Origin: Phytomonas francai
Taxonomy: Eukaryota; Euglenozoa; Kinetoplastea; Trypanosomatida; Trypanosomatidae
Assembly: GCA_001766655.1 (NCBI GenBank)
Contig: MJCC01000020.1
Coordinates: 6,331 to 70,330, forward strand
Direction: 5' to 3'
Length of the DNA stretch: 64,000 nucleotides
In this document: positions 10,106 to 18,400 of the stretch, one piece after another
Layout of the letters: every line of letters begins with the position of its first letter
Numbering within the stretch: the stretch's first letter is position 1
The notes under the pieces: model-generated
The model's input: only the letters and a program-made list of their open reading frames with translations
Databases searched by the model: none
Told to the model about the DNA's origin: nothing
Made by a program: the position numbers and the translations under genes

Positions 10106-10823
10106 GGGAACAATCACTCAGATACTATGTGTTTTTAGTCATTCCCATTTGTACCGAAACATTGGGGTGAGGTGGGGTGTATATTCTCATACATTCAGTG
10201 CCTACAGTAAAGGATTGTAGTGGTATAGGTGAGTGGAGTGATGATAACCCAATAATTTTTAAAATTGAGTCATAATGATACTTAAACGTGTAAAACAACC
10301 CTTTTCATGGTCTTAAGGTCTTTGATAGGTTTTCTAACTTAAATGACCCCCCCCCCCCCAAAAAAAAAATAGGTCTGAGTGCTTGCCTCTGTGGACACCA
10401 TTCATACATCCATATATAATTTGTTCATTTAGGTTTGATGGCTCTACAATATGCATTTTTTGCTTTGTCCCTTTGTTTAGGGCGTTTTCTCTTTATTCTT
10501 GCGGTTGCATACTACAGTCACATTTTTAGGACTGTTTTAGTGTTTTTTTTTCTATTTTTTTCGTTGCTGGTGCCTCCTGCTTCAGTACATTAAGTTAGAA
10601 TCCTCCTTGAAAATTCGTATTTCAAGTAAAATCTAAAGCTATAGTTGTACTAAATAGGGAGTGCAGAGAATCTGTGCTTATACCAAAAGGAGACACTGCT
10701 GTGGCAAAGTTAAACCACGAAAGTGGATGAAAGGAAGCATATATATTCTACATATCCTAAAAATATCGAGCTTATTCATTGTTTATTGAATAACCTGAAA
10801 AAGGTTTTCCAGGTGAAGGCATT
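10106..10823. other. Intergenic region
   Basis: AT-rich spacer with a C run followed by an A run at about 10,348-10,369, and T-rich tracts around 10,480-10,565. No ORF worth reporting. Confidence 0.5.
10541..10585 (+). promoter_or_regulatory. Predicted trans-splice acceptor for the DHHC-like gene
   Basis: T-rich tract (10,541-10,562) followed by more pyrimidines and the first AG at 10,584-10,585, giving a predicted 5' UTR of about 240 nt. Confidence 0.4.
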
Positions 10824-12671
10824 ATGATTTGGTGTAGATATTTTTTTGTCGGAGTGGCCGTGGCTCTCATCCTATGCTTCACCAGTACCATGCTCTTTGA
10901 GACCTTTTTCCCCATCGCGTACAATTCTTTTGCACTCAGTTTGTTTTTACTTCTGGTATTTGCATTTCTGTGGATCATGATGGCAATAAGCTTTGTAGCC
11001 AGTGTTCTGAAAGACGCAGGACCTGTTCCGTTCTGGATGCAGCTTGAGACCATTGAGGCCTTCGTCGAGCAGGAGGTGCAGGCCATATTAGACCAGAGCG
11101 TCAAGGACGAACACACTCAGGATGGCTCTCGAAGGCTGGAAAGTTTTGCCATACGTGTGACAGGAGAGAATACGCTCTCCCAGGAAAAGAAGCTGCCGAT
11201 CGCCAATTCCTTGATTCCCGATACCATGAAGGCCAAAGAAAATGATGACAGGGAGGCATCGGATCACACTGTTAGGGCTAATCTAATGATGTCCGTCGCA
11301 CAGACGCAGCGCTTGCAGCAGAATGGTCATCATGGTAGCAATTTTACTCACGCAGAAGGTCTTAATAGGAATGAAAGCGACAGCAGCGATGGGAGTGACG
11401 GTGGCTTCGCCTCTTTTGATGAGGATAATCAAGTGTTAGAAGATCAGGCGGGTGTAAATACCGTTCTGGATCATGAGGATCTGGTGCGCCGTCGCCGTCG
11501 CAAACTTCAGCACGGTCTGCCCTTGTTGACCCTTTTGCAGGTTGCCCGAAACGCCTTGGATGCGCTCCGTGGCGATCCTGAGACGAAAATGCGAGAGATG
11601 AGCTTCTTGCTGAATTATTCCTTCCCGTGTAAATTTTGCTCAGTATACAAGATCATGGGTACAGAGCACTGCACCATTTGCATGCGCTGCATTAGCTACA
11701 GGGATATTCACTTCAGATGGATTGGCCAGTGCGTCGGAGCGGGGAATCATAAATATTTCGTACTTTTTCTATTTTATTTAGGCTTGATATTGGCGGAGTC
11801 ATGCGCAGCCACATTTTACGGTGCAAAAAAATACTATACTAGTTTTGTGGTTGGCGATGAAGTGAAGCTTCCTTTTCTGTTCTGTACGTTCATTGCTGCC
11901 ATTTATTCTACCGCCATCTTCATTTTCCTCTGGAAACACCTGCACACGGTTGGATGTGGGGACAGCAGCCTGGGGAGAATTCGCCGCGCAAACCGCGAGA
12001 GCGTTGAGCGGTTTGCGCGCCGAATTACCCCGAATGGGTACTACAGGCCCCTTTTTTCGAACGAGCCGGAAACCCCTTCAGGGACGTTTACCTGGGATCG
12101 ACTCCGAATTGCCGTGTTTGGCGTGGGCCCGTGGTGGGAGTGGTTTTTGCCAAGTTTCCCACCTCAGCAGGTGCCTGAGGAGGAGCGTGAGAGCCTCTTT
12201 TGGGTGGCCCTCGGCGAGACCGTCGAGAGGCAACTGCGCTCTGTCGTGGACACCGCTCGAGAACAAAACTCTGGGAATGGGGAAGAGGGGATCTCGGTTG
12301 TTATTCGCCCCCCCTCCCCGAGGCTGAGAGCTCAGAAAGTAGTTTCAGCCGAAGCGGGTTCCGCTGATGGTGCAGCCGCTAAGAATGTAGAGGTGGCTAA
12401 AACGAACGTTCCATTTGTTGACGTTAACAACGTGACAATTAGTGAGGGAATTAACGGTGATGGTGGTCGTCGTGTCCCTTTTTTCCTTAAGACTTTCCCA
12501 AATCTCACACCATTCCGGGGTGGAGACACGCAGAGTGCAGCTGTTGAGACAGTGCCGCCTTTTGACTTAGCGGAGTCCCCCTTCTCGCCTGTGGGCGCTT
12601 CCTGTGCGAATCAAACTTTGCCAAAGGTTGAGATTTCCCCTTTTCCATCCTCCACCCCTAATTCTGTGTGA
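10824..12671 (+). CDS. DHHC-type zinc-finger membrane protein lacking catalytic residues
   Basis: 615 aa with the full architecture of a protein S-acyltransferase: two N-terminal membrane segments (about 5-27 and 33-62), a cysteine-rich domain (269-308), then two more membrane segments (about 312-335 and 350-373) and a cytosolic tail. The zinc spacing is canonical: C269-x2-C272-x9-H282-C283-x2-C286-x2-C289-x4-D294-x-H296-x6-C303-x4-N308. However, the signature tetrapeptide reads Asp-Ile-His-Phe: the catalytic His is Ile295 and the acyl-accepting Cys is Phe297, while the zinc-ligand His296 remains. By the known mechanism it should not transfer palmitate, so it is predicted to be a pseudoenzyme or to act through another chemistry. 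The codons (gat att cac ttc) are unambiguous in this assembly. The loop between the second membrane segment and the cysteine-rich domain is long (about 200 aa) and acidic, and the tail is Ser/Pro-rich. Confidence 0.88.
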   Translation: MIWCRYFFVGVAVALILCFTSTMLFETFFPIAYNSFALSLFLLLVFAFLWIMMAISFVASVLKDAGPVPFWMQLETIEAFVEQEVQAILDQSVKDEHTQDGSRRLESFAIRVTGENTLSQEKKLPIANSLIPDTMKAKENDDREASDHTVRANLMMSVAQTQRLQQNGHHGSNFTHAEGLNRNESDSSDGSDGGFASFDEDNQVLEDQAGVNTVLDHEDLVRRRRRKLQHGLPLLTLLQVARNALDALRGDPETKMREMSFLLNYSFPCKFCSVYKIMGTEHCTICMRCISYRDIHFRWIGQCVGAGNHKYFVLFLFYLGLILAESCAATFYGAKKYYTSFVVGDEVKLPFLFCTFIAAIYSTAIFIFLWKHLHTVGCGDSSLGRIRRANRESVERFARRITPNGYYRPLFSNEPETPSGTFTWDRLRIAVFGVGPWWEWFLPSFPPQQVPEEERESLFWVALGETVERQLRSVVDTAREQNSGNGEEGISVVIRPPSPRLRAQKVVSAEAGSADGAAAKNVEVAKTNVPFVDVNNVTISEGINGDGGRRVPFFLKTFPNLTPFRGGDTQSAAVETVPPFDLAESPFSPVGASCANQTLPKVEISPFPSSTPNSV

Positions 12672-13471
12672 AATCGGAGAACCAACAATGCATCTTGATT
12701 ATATATTGAACTAAGTTGTGATACATTGTATTCGTTATTTGCTAGTTTTTCTTCAGTCTTGTTCTTGACCGCGAATACTGCTTTTGCACTGGTATGGATC
12801 TCTGCAAGGTGTTTAGATCTCAAAAGCGGTGCGAAGGTGTACTTGATTTTTTTAAACGGCTCGCGTCAAGAGATGTATACAAAAAAAAGTAAGTAATAAC
12901 CCAACATGCGAAAAGGGAAGGAAAAAACACAAGGAAAGAAAAATTACGACGAAAAGGCCTAATTATTCTTTAGCTTTTTTTCTGTTTTTTTTTTTCGTTG
13001 ACTTCACTGTGTTGACGTAGGTAACATGAGTAGCAATTATTATCATCAACAAAGTTGTTGTTGTTTCATATTTTGGATGACAGAATCCAGAAGTAGTTTT
13101 ATAAATTTACCAGTGCTTTTTCCTATAATGCCGATTTTTATTTTGAATTTTTCTTTTTGCCATAACTGCTCGTATGTACTGAATATGTTTAATTCCTTGC
13201 AACGACTATTCAATCGCTACCTGGGAAGCTCATGAAGTATATTATTACGCAAGGTGTGAGGCCTTGCAAGCCGGACATCACATTCTAATAATATTATTAT
13301 ACTGCAGCGAAATATGTGTCTTCATCCACAAACGACGGTATTGAATTCTTCTCCTCTTCATCTTTCGTGCGTTTTAGAATCCAGAATAACGAGGTGGAAA
13401 GTGAAAGCCCCTTTTTTTACAAAAATTAGTCCTTTTCATTTTCACGGTATTGCACCATAAAAGGTTGATAG

Positions 13472-13506
<35 letters not shown>

Positions 13507-13606
13507 ATTCTATAAGGGTAAAACTGGATTTATCCTTTGATTAGATTCGTTTTTTTTTAAGTATTTCAAACCCCTCAAACCCATACCATTATCGTTACTG
13601 CTATTA
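12672..13606. other. Intergenic region
   Basis: AT-rich. T tracts at about 12,970-12,998 and 13,550-13,558 are possible splice signals. A (TA)n repeat spans 13,473-13,504. A 69-codon ORF at 13,026 is AT-rich and unsupported. Confidence 0.5.
13473..13504. repeat. (TA)n microsatellite, about 16 units
   Basis: Uninterrupted TA dinucleotide run about 100 bp upstream of the next start codon. Confidence 0.95.
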
Positions 13607-15529
13607 ATGAAGATGCCAATTAATCTTGTGGTTCAGGTGTTTCTCACGCACCCCGTACAAAATGTTTCTGCCTCTACCCTCTCTCCATTAGTGAATGCGC
13701 TAAAGGATGACTCTCTTAAGCTGTCACTGAGCGGCGATAGCGCGGCTAGCGATGAAATGATTCACGAGATCCTACGACGTCTCGTCAGCATTGCGAATAA
13801 TGATACGAAGAATACAACAATACGATCCATGGTGCTTGAGTGTCTGTACTGGATTTCCCATCATGCAAGCGATGCTGTTCGCCGGGGTCCCTTATTCAAC
13901 AGCGTTATGCAGCTTAATGAGTCCTTTGAATTCATGTTTGAGAAGGAATATGATATGCTAGAGCACCAGTACCTTATGCTAAGCGTGCTGCTTTTACGCA
14001 TCTCGGGGTACGAACGCCTGAAGGTTGGTGATCTTCTTGAGGATCTTTACCATGGCGATTCCCGGCGCGTAGTGCGCCTCCTCCTTAATCTGCTAGAGAA
14101 TCCTAATTATGAGTGGCCCCTATACCAGGCTGCCGCACGTTGGCTGTTCGAGTTGACTACGCCTGCGAGCTACTTTGATGCCGAGACCAATGCGGGTCGC
14201 GTAATCGACGTATCTGTTTTTCAGCGAAAGCTATCCGCGCTGCTAGAGCACGTTATCGAGAGCCGCGCGTTTAGCGCGATATTGGCGAGGATTGTGGAGC
14301 TTTGGCAGTCGTCCTGGGGTGCTAGCGCGGTCCTGGGCGCGCTCAGCTCTTGTAATAGCATCTCTAGTGTGACCGTGTTTACCTCTAACCAGCTCACGAA
14401 ACTGGCGCAGTGGGCTGCCTTGTTACACTTCATCTCCGCTACCATCGAGAATCTGTCGGAGTACAGCAACAGGCTGCCGCTCGTGAAGAGCCTGCAGGAG
14501 AGCCTTTTTGTCGAGTCCCAGGAATTTTTGGCGAAGGTGGCGATCCCCTTCACTATGGCGGCTATCCAGACGTGGTCACATGGTAATGGAGGTGTGGCCG
14601 ACAGTCTGGTGAATTCCCAGCATCATAAGGTCGTCCCAATGCTACGTATTGCTGTCGAAGTGTTGCAGCTTCTACGGTTCGCTTTATGCAAAACACCAAG
14701 TACCTTATCCCCGAGCGATGCGCTTCTCAGTGCGTTGAGAAGTTTAGGGCAACATGTGATACAGCATGAGTCGGCGCTTAAGGTGGAGGACGGTGGTATA
14801 GCAGTTCTCCTTTTGACGGTCAAATTGTTTTGCAATATTAATGCCAGACGACACCCAGAACTGAGCAAAGTTCTTGAGATGATCCTGGGCGTAATTGCCT
14901 CCGATGAATCTCCCTCTTTCTATATTATGGGCATGCCGTTTGCGAACGTGTTCATTGCCCAATTCGCACGCGAGTCCTTGTCTTACTTCGAAACCCAGAA
15001 CGAGTCGGTCGAGTTTGTCCATAGCATGCTTTCGAAGCAAGAGAGAGAGAATGCTGAGCTGGGAGAGGCTGTGGCATCCCTGGAGGAACAGCTTGAAATT
15101 GTGCAAGCGGCAATTATGCAGCTGTCACTTGGCCAGGCTTTAGACAATTACATACGTGTGCTTTCATCACAACCCCCATCGCAGGGAGATCGGCGAGCTT
15201 GCATGAATGAAAGAAATTTATATCCCGTAGAACAAGGTATTCCTTCTAGACATGCACGTAGCGGCGGCCACCATGTCGACAGAAGACCTCGAAAAGCTAA
15301 GCATCCAGCGAAGTACTGCTGCCAGATGACGGGGAGGTTGTTGTGGGAGCCCGTAACGTTGAAGAGTGGACATTGCTTTGAGTTGAATGTCCTAAAGAAC
15401 GTGATCAACGAGATCGGCCATGTAAACCCCTTGACGGGAGAAACCATAGATGAGGAGGTGGAAGTAAACGAAGCACTCCAGCAGGAAATTAGTGCATATC
15501 GTGTGAAGCGTGCAGCTAGTTTAGAGTAG
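13607..15529 (+). CDS. Helical-repeat protein with C-terminal U-box-like domain
   Basis: 640 aa. Residues 1 to about 460 are Leu-rich alpha-helical repeat, resembling an armadillo/HEAT solenoid. Residues about 465-505 form a coiled coil (KQERENAELGEAVASLEEQL). A short basic, Gly/Arg/His-rich linker follows. The last 70 residues resemble a U-box: CCQMTGRLLWEPVTLKSGHC, then an NPLTGE segment and the usual terminal helix. U-boxes recruit E2 ubiquitin-conjugating enzymes without zinc, so an E3 ubiquitin-ligase role is plausible, with the solenoid as substrate-binding part. The fold call for the C-terminus is moderate, since some U-box hydrophobic positions differ. ATG at 13,607 is followed by a second in-frame ATG two codons later; either may be used. 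Confidence 0.7.
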   Translation: MKMPINLVVQVFLTHPVQNVSASTLSPLVNALKDDSLKLSLSGDSAASDEMIHEILRRLVSIANNDTKNTTIRSMVLECLYWISHHASDAVRRGPLFNSVMQLNESFEFMFEKEYDMLEHQYLMLSVLLLRISGYERLKVGDLLEDLYHGDSRRVVRLLLNLLENPNYEWPLYQAAARWLFELTTPASYFDAETNAGRVIDVSVFQRKLSALLEHVIESRAFSAILARIVELWQSSWGASAVLGALSSCNSISSVTVFTSNQLTKLAQWAALLHFISATIENLSEYSNRLPLVKSLQESLFVESQEFLAKVAIPFTMAAIQTWSHGNGGVADSLVNSQHHKVVPMLRIAVEVLQLLRFALCKTPSTLSPSDALLSALRSLGQHVIQHESALKVEDGGIAVLLLTVKLFCNINARRHPELSKVLEMILGVIASDESPSFYIMGMPFANVFIAQFARESLSYFETQNESVEFVHSMLSKQERENAELGEAVASLEEQLEIVQAAIMQLSLGQALDNYIRVLSSQPPSQGDRRACMNERNLYPVEQGIPSRHARSGGHHVDRRPRKAKHPAKYCCQMTGRLLWEPVTLKSGHCFELNVLKNVINEIGHVNPLTGETIDEEVEVNEALQQEISAYRVKRAASLE

Positions 15530-16164
15530 TTGTAAGGGATCTGGAGGAATCGAATCTATGCAATTATACATATCTGCATGTGTATCGTCAAAACGTGAGG
15601 CGATTGAGGAAGACTAAAATTATAGCATGATACGGTAATCAGTATCTGGTAATGAAACAGTTCAACATTAACAAAAAAGTATGAAATTCAACCGAAATGT
15701 TTAGAAAGTGAAACAAAAACTGATTGTATGTGAGTATGCTTGTAATCTGATACAATCGAGGGTTTTTATTTCTAAAAAAATAATTATATATTTATAGCCA
15801 CAGAGCCTCTTTACCTTTCCAAAAGAGCACGTATGTATAGGGGGCGGGGGGGGGAGGCGAATCATAATAAATTGAGTTTTTTATGACACTAGTAGAAACG
15901 TTAATCCTAATATGGTGTTTTCATTATTCTTTAAATCTATGGTAACAATCATGAAATGTATTTTAATGCTTCCTTTTTTACTCGTTTCATTTTTTACTTG
16001 CATTTTTTAAAACATTTAATGAACCTCGTCTTTACTGACTCTCTATATCTATCTCTTTGCGCATTAATACGAGTTTTACATTTTCACTCATTCTTCTAAT
16101 CTTTCGTCTTTTTGTCGCGCAACAGTATTTTACAAAAACGCACTAACAGTAAGTTCGGCTTGAA

Positions 16165-16182
16165 ATTTCTTTTATTTTCTAG
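16165..16182 (+). promoter_or_regulatory. Predicted trans-splice acceptor for the lectin gene
   Basis: Short T/C tract (16,165-16,180) immediately followed by AG at 16,181-16,182. The predicted 5' UTR of about 136 nt would include the compound CA/TA repeat. Confidence 0.4.
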
Positions 16183-16199
16183 AGCCCTATCTAAACTTA

Positions 16200-16200
16200 C

Positions 16201-16234
<34 letters not shown>
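16200..16234. repeat. Compound (CA)n(TA)n microsatellite
   Basis: About six CA units run directly into about eleven TA units, inside the predicted 5' UTR of the lectin gene. Confidence 0.9.
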
Positions 16235-16318
16235 ACTAAGAAGTGTTGATTAAATAGTTTTTTCGAAGGGAAATTTTATATCACCCCTGTAATCGGCGTA
16301 CACATTATCAGCTCCAAG

Positions 16319-17452
16319 ATGTTAAAGCGACTTAGGTGTTCTGTGTTACCAAATTGTTGTCGCTCCTTTCGATTTTCAATTATTTTCCTGTTTCTTGTGG
16401 TTATTTTAGCCACTATAACGTCCCATGCTCAGAATGACATCTACACTTTATCACCAAAACAGCAACTCCGTGCGTCATCAAGCATCATCTTACATCACTC
16501 CTTTACCCCACCGCTCCTCCAGCACTATTACGGTGAGGGCGAGATCCCTTTCTGGAAGTTTTCAGGTTCCACGGTTATCACCAATTCCTACATCCGCCTG
16601 ACCACCCACAACACAGGCGATATTGGACATCTTTGGAACAAGGAGCCGGTCGACATGGATGCGTTTGAGATCGTCATTGGATTTCGTGTGTTTTCTTCGT
16701 ACAAAGAAAAGAGGCTGATGACTGATGGATTTGCGTTTTGGATCACGCAGCGCGAGCCGGAACATGCTGGTCCTATCCTAGGCCATCCCATGCCTTTCGT
16801 TGGTCTCGGTATCATCTTCAACAATTTTGACAACGACAGGAGGAGTAGTAGCCCTATTGTTGGGGTACTGTACAATCACGACGAAACGGAAAAGAATCGG
16901 CGTTACTCTCCAGAGCGCAACTTCCGCGGTGAGTACAAGGGCTTCTGCAACTTCGACTATCTTAAGCCATCTAGCTCAGGTTTTGCCACCGCACGAATAC
17001 GCTATGACAGAGGTCATTTCCAGGTGTTTCTCTCGGGTAATGATGAGAAAGACGAAAAGTTGTGTGTGAATCTGTTTAGCATCAAACTGGGCAGCCCCAG
17101 GGATCGCTATTCTATGGGACTGACTGCACAGACAGGAGGTGTCGCCTGCAATCATGATATCGTATTTTTTCACTACAGTCCACTTGAAGGCGCCACCTAC
17201 GATTCCGATATTCACAAACCCTTAAGACAATTGGATGAATTATCTATAGAAGAAAATGTGTTCTCGTCTCGAGATGCACCAGATAAGCGATCACCAGCAC
17301 CAACAAGTCGACAAGAACAAAGAGAACCTCATCAGCACCGACCGAACCCTCAGGATACTAAACGTGATGATTCTGCCAGGATAGATAGTGAGCGTCTGAA
17401 GGAGCTTGAGCGCAAGTTGCAAGAACTTGGCCGTGCTCATGCAGAAAAGTAA
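16319..17452 (+). CDS. L-type (legume-like) lectin, ERGIC-53/VIP36 family
   Basis: 377 aa secretory-pathway lectin predicted to bind high-mannose glycoproteins and help ER-Golgi cargo traffic. An N-terminal hydrophobic signal (about 20-36) is followed by the lectin domain (about 55-290). Family marks are FWKFSGSTVI at 78-87, D136-GFAFWITQ, FNNFDND at 168-173 (the calcium and sugar-site loop), a Cys pair C210/C249 that fits the conserved disulfide, and GLTAQTGGVACNHDI at 267-281. The remaining tail is hydrophilic (Gln/Arg/Pro-rich) with a short coiled coil at the end. Unlike ERGIC-53 and VIP36, no C-terminal membrane segment and no dilysine-type ER signal are visible before the stop, so the product would be luminal or secreted unless held by a partner. 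ATG at 16,319 is preferred because it gives a complete signal peptide. Confidence 0.88.
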   Translation: MLKRLRCSVLPNCCRSFRFSIIFLFLVVILATITSHAQNDIYTLSPKQQLRASSSIILHHSFTPPLLQHYYGEGEIPFWKFSGSTVITNSYIRLTTHNTGDIGHLWNKEPVDMDAFEIVIGFRVFSSYKEKRLMTDGFAFWITQREPEHAGPILGHPMPFVGLGIIFNNFDNDRRSSSPIVGVLYNHDETEKNRRYSPERNFRGEYKGFCNFDYLKPSSSGFATARIRYDRGHFQVFLSGNDEKDEKLCVNLFSIKLGSPRDRYSMGLTAQTGGVACNHDIVFFHYSPLEGATYDSDIHKPLRQLDELSIEENVFSSRDAPDKRSPAPTSRQEQREPHQHRPNPQDTKRDDSARIDSERLKELERKLQELGRAHAEK

Positions 17453-18400
17453 CATAAGATAAAGTATGACGTTGAAAATAATTCTTCACCTTTTGTAATA
17501 GGGCAGATTTGCAGAGTGCTTCCCCGTCTGGCTGCTACGGTTGTGAATATGCTCAACAGTTATCGTTATGTAAAGAACGATAGAAATTATTTGACTCGAC
17601 GAAATACGGACCAATTACATGTATACATCAAATAAAAGTGAAATAGTAATCGAACAAATAATAGCGGCAAGCGATTATTGTAATCCTTATTATGGTGAGT
17701 GAAAATGGGCAAATTTCTTAGAATATGTATCTTTTCGTTGCACCATAATAGAATGTATATGCGTGAGTTTAAGCAGGGTGTGCGTAATCAAAAACTATAT
17801 TTTGTTACAAGATGGAGTTGGTGCCTCTCCGGGAGAGTGAAAGCTGAATAACCAAGCAACTAGTAGCAAAATGGTCGATAAACTATTCGTTTCCTTTTTT
17901 ATGAGCAGGGATTAATTTTTAGGAAAGATATAAACGATGCGTCACACTTATTTGTACTATCAAATAGTGGGAAAATACGGTTCAAGGGATTATGATGATT
18001 CTCCTAATTTGGAAAATTTAAAAGATACTTCAGACAGTTGGTTATGTGAAAATGGGAATGACTGCTGTAGTAAAGTAGTGAGGTATCGAGTGGAAGATAA
18101 TTTTGGTGTTTTACTATTTAGTCTAGCATGCTCGAAATGCATTTCCAACTTGATCCATTTTCTATCCTCAACAATTCGGGTGCCTCTAATACTCTTTCAC
18201 TTATTATCACATTTTGCTGCCTTCCCCCACTTTTTTTTTACATGTCTATTGTTTACAACATTTAAGCGCAGGGAACCGGCGCAGTGTTTTTTTCTCTCAT
18301 TTTTTTGAAGTGTAGCATTGAGAACAAACGAGCACATAGGCGCAAATAAATAAAACCAAGTGAGACAGCGAAGTAACCGGAATCACATAAAAATAATTTC
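17453..18400. other. Intergenic region
   Basis: AT-rich. A 123-codon ORF at 17,937-18,308 has skewed composition and runs into the splice-signal tract of the next gene, so it is not accepted. Confidence 0.5.
18287..18310 (+). promoter_or_regulatory. Predicted trans-splice acceptor for the EBP1-like gene
   Basis: Pyrimidine tract of 20 nt followed at once by AG at 18,309-18,310, giving a 5' UTR of about 90 nt. One of the cleanest acceptors in the window. Confidence 0.55.

Larger units (their letters stand above)
15530..16318. other. Intergenic region
   Basis: AT-rich spacer with a G-rich run at 15,840-15,857, T-rich tracts at 15,960-16,130, and a CA/TA compound microsatellite at 16,200-16,234. 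No ORF of note. Confidence 0.5.

Noticed and set aside
17937..18308. 123-codon plus-strand ORF in the spacer before the EBP1-like gene
   Set aside because: AT-rich with Phe/Leu/Ser bias and it runs into the polypyrimidine tract used as splice signal for the next gene.
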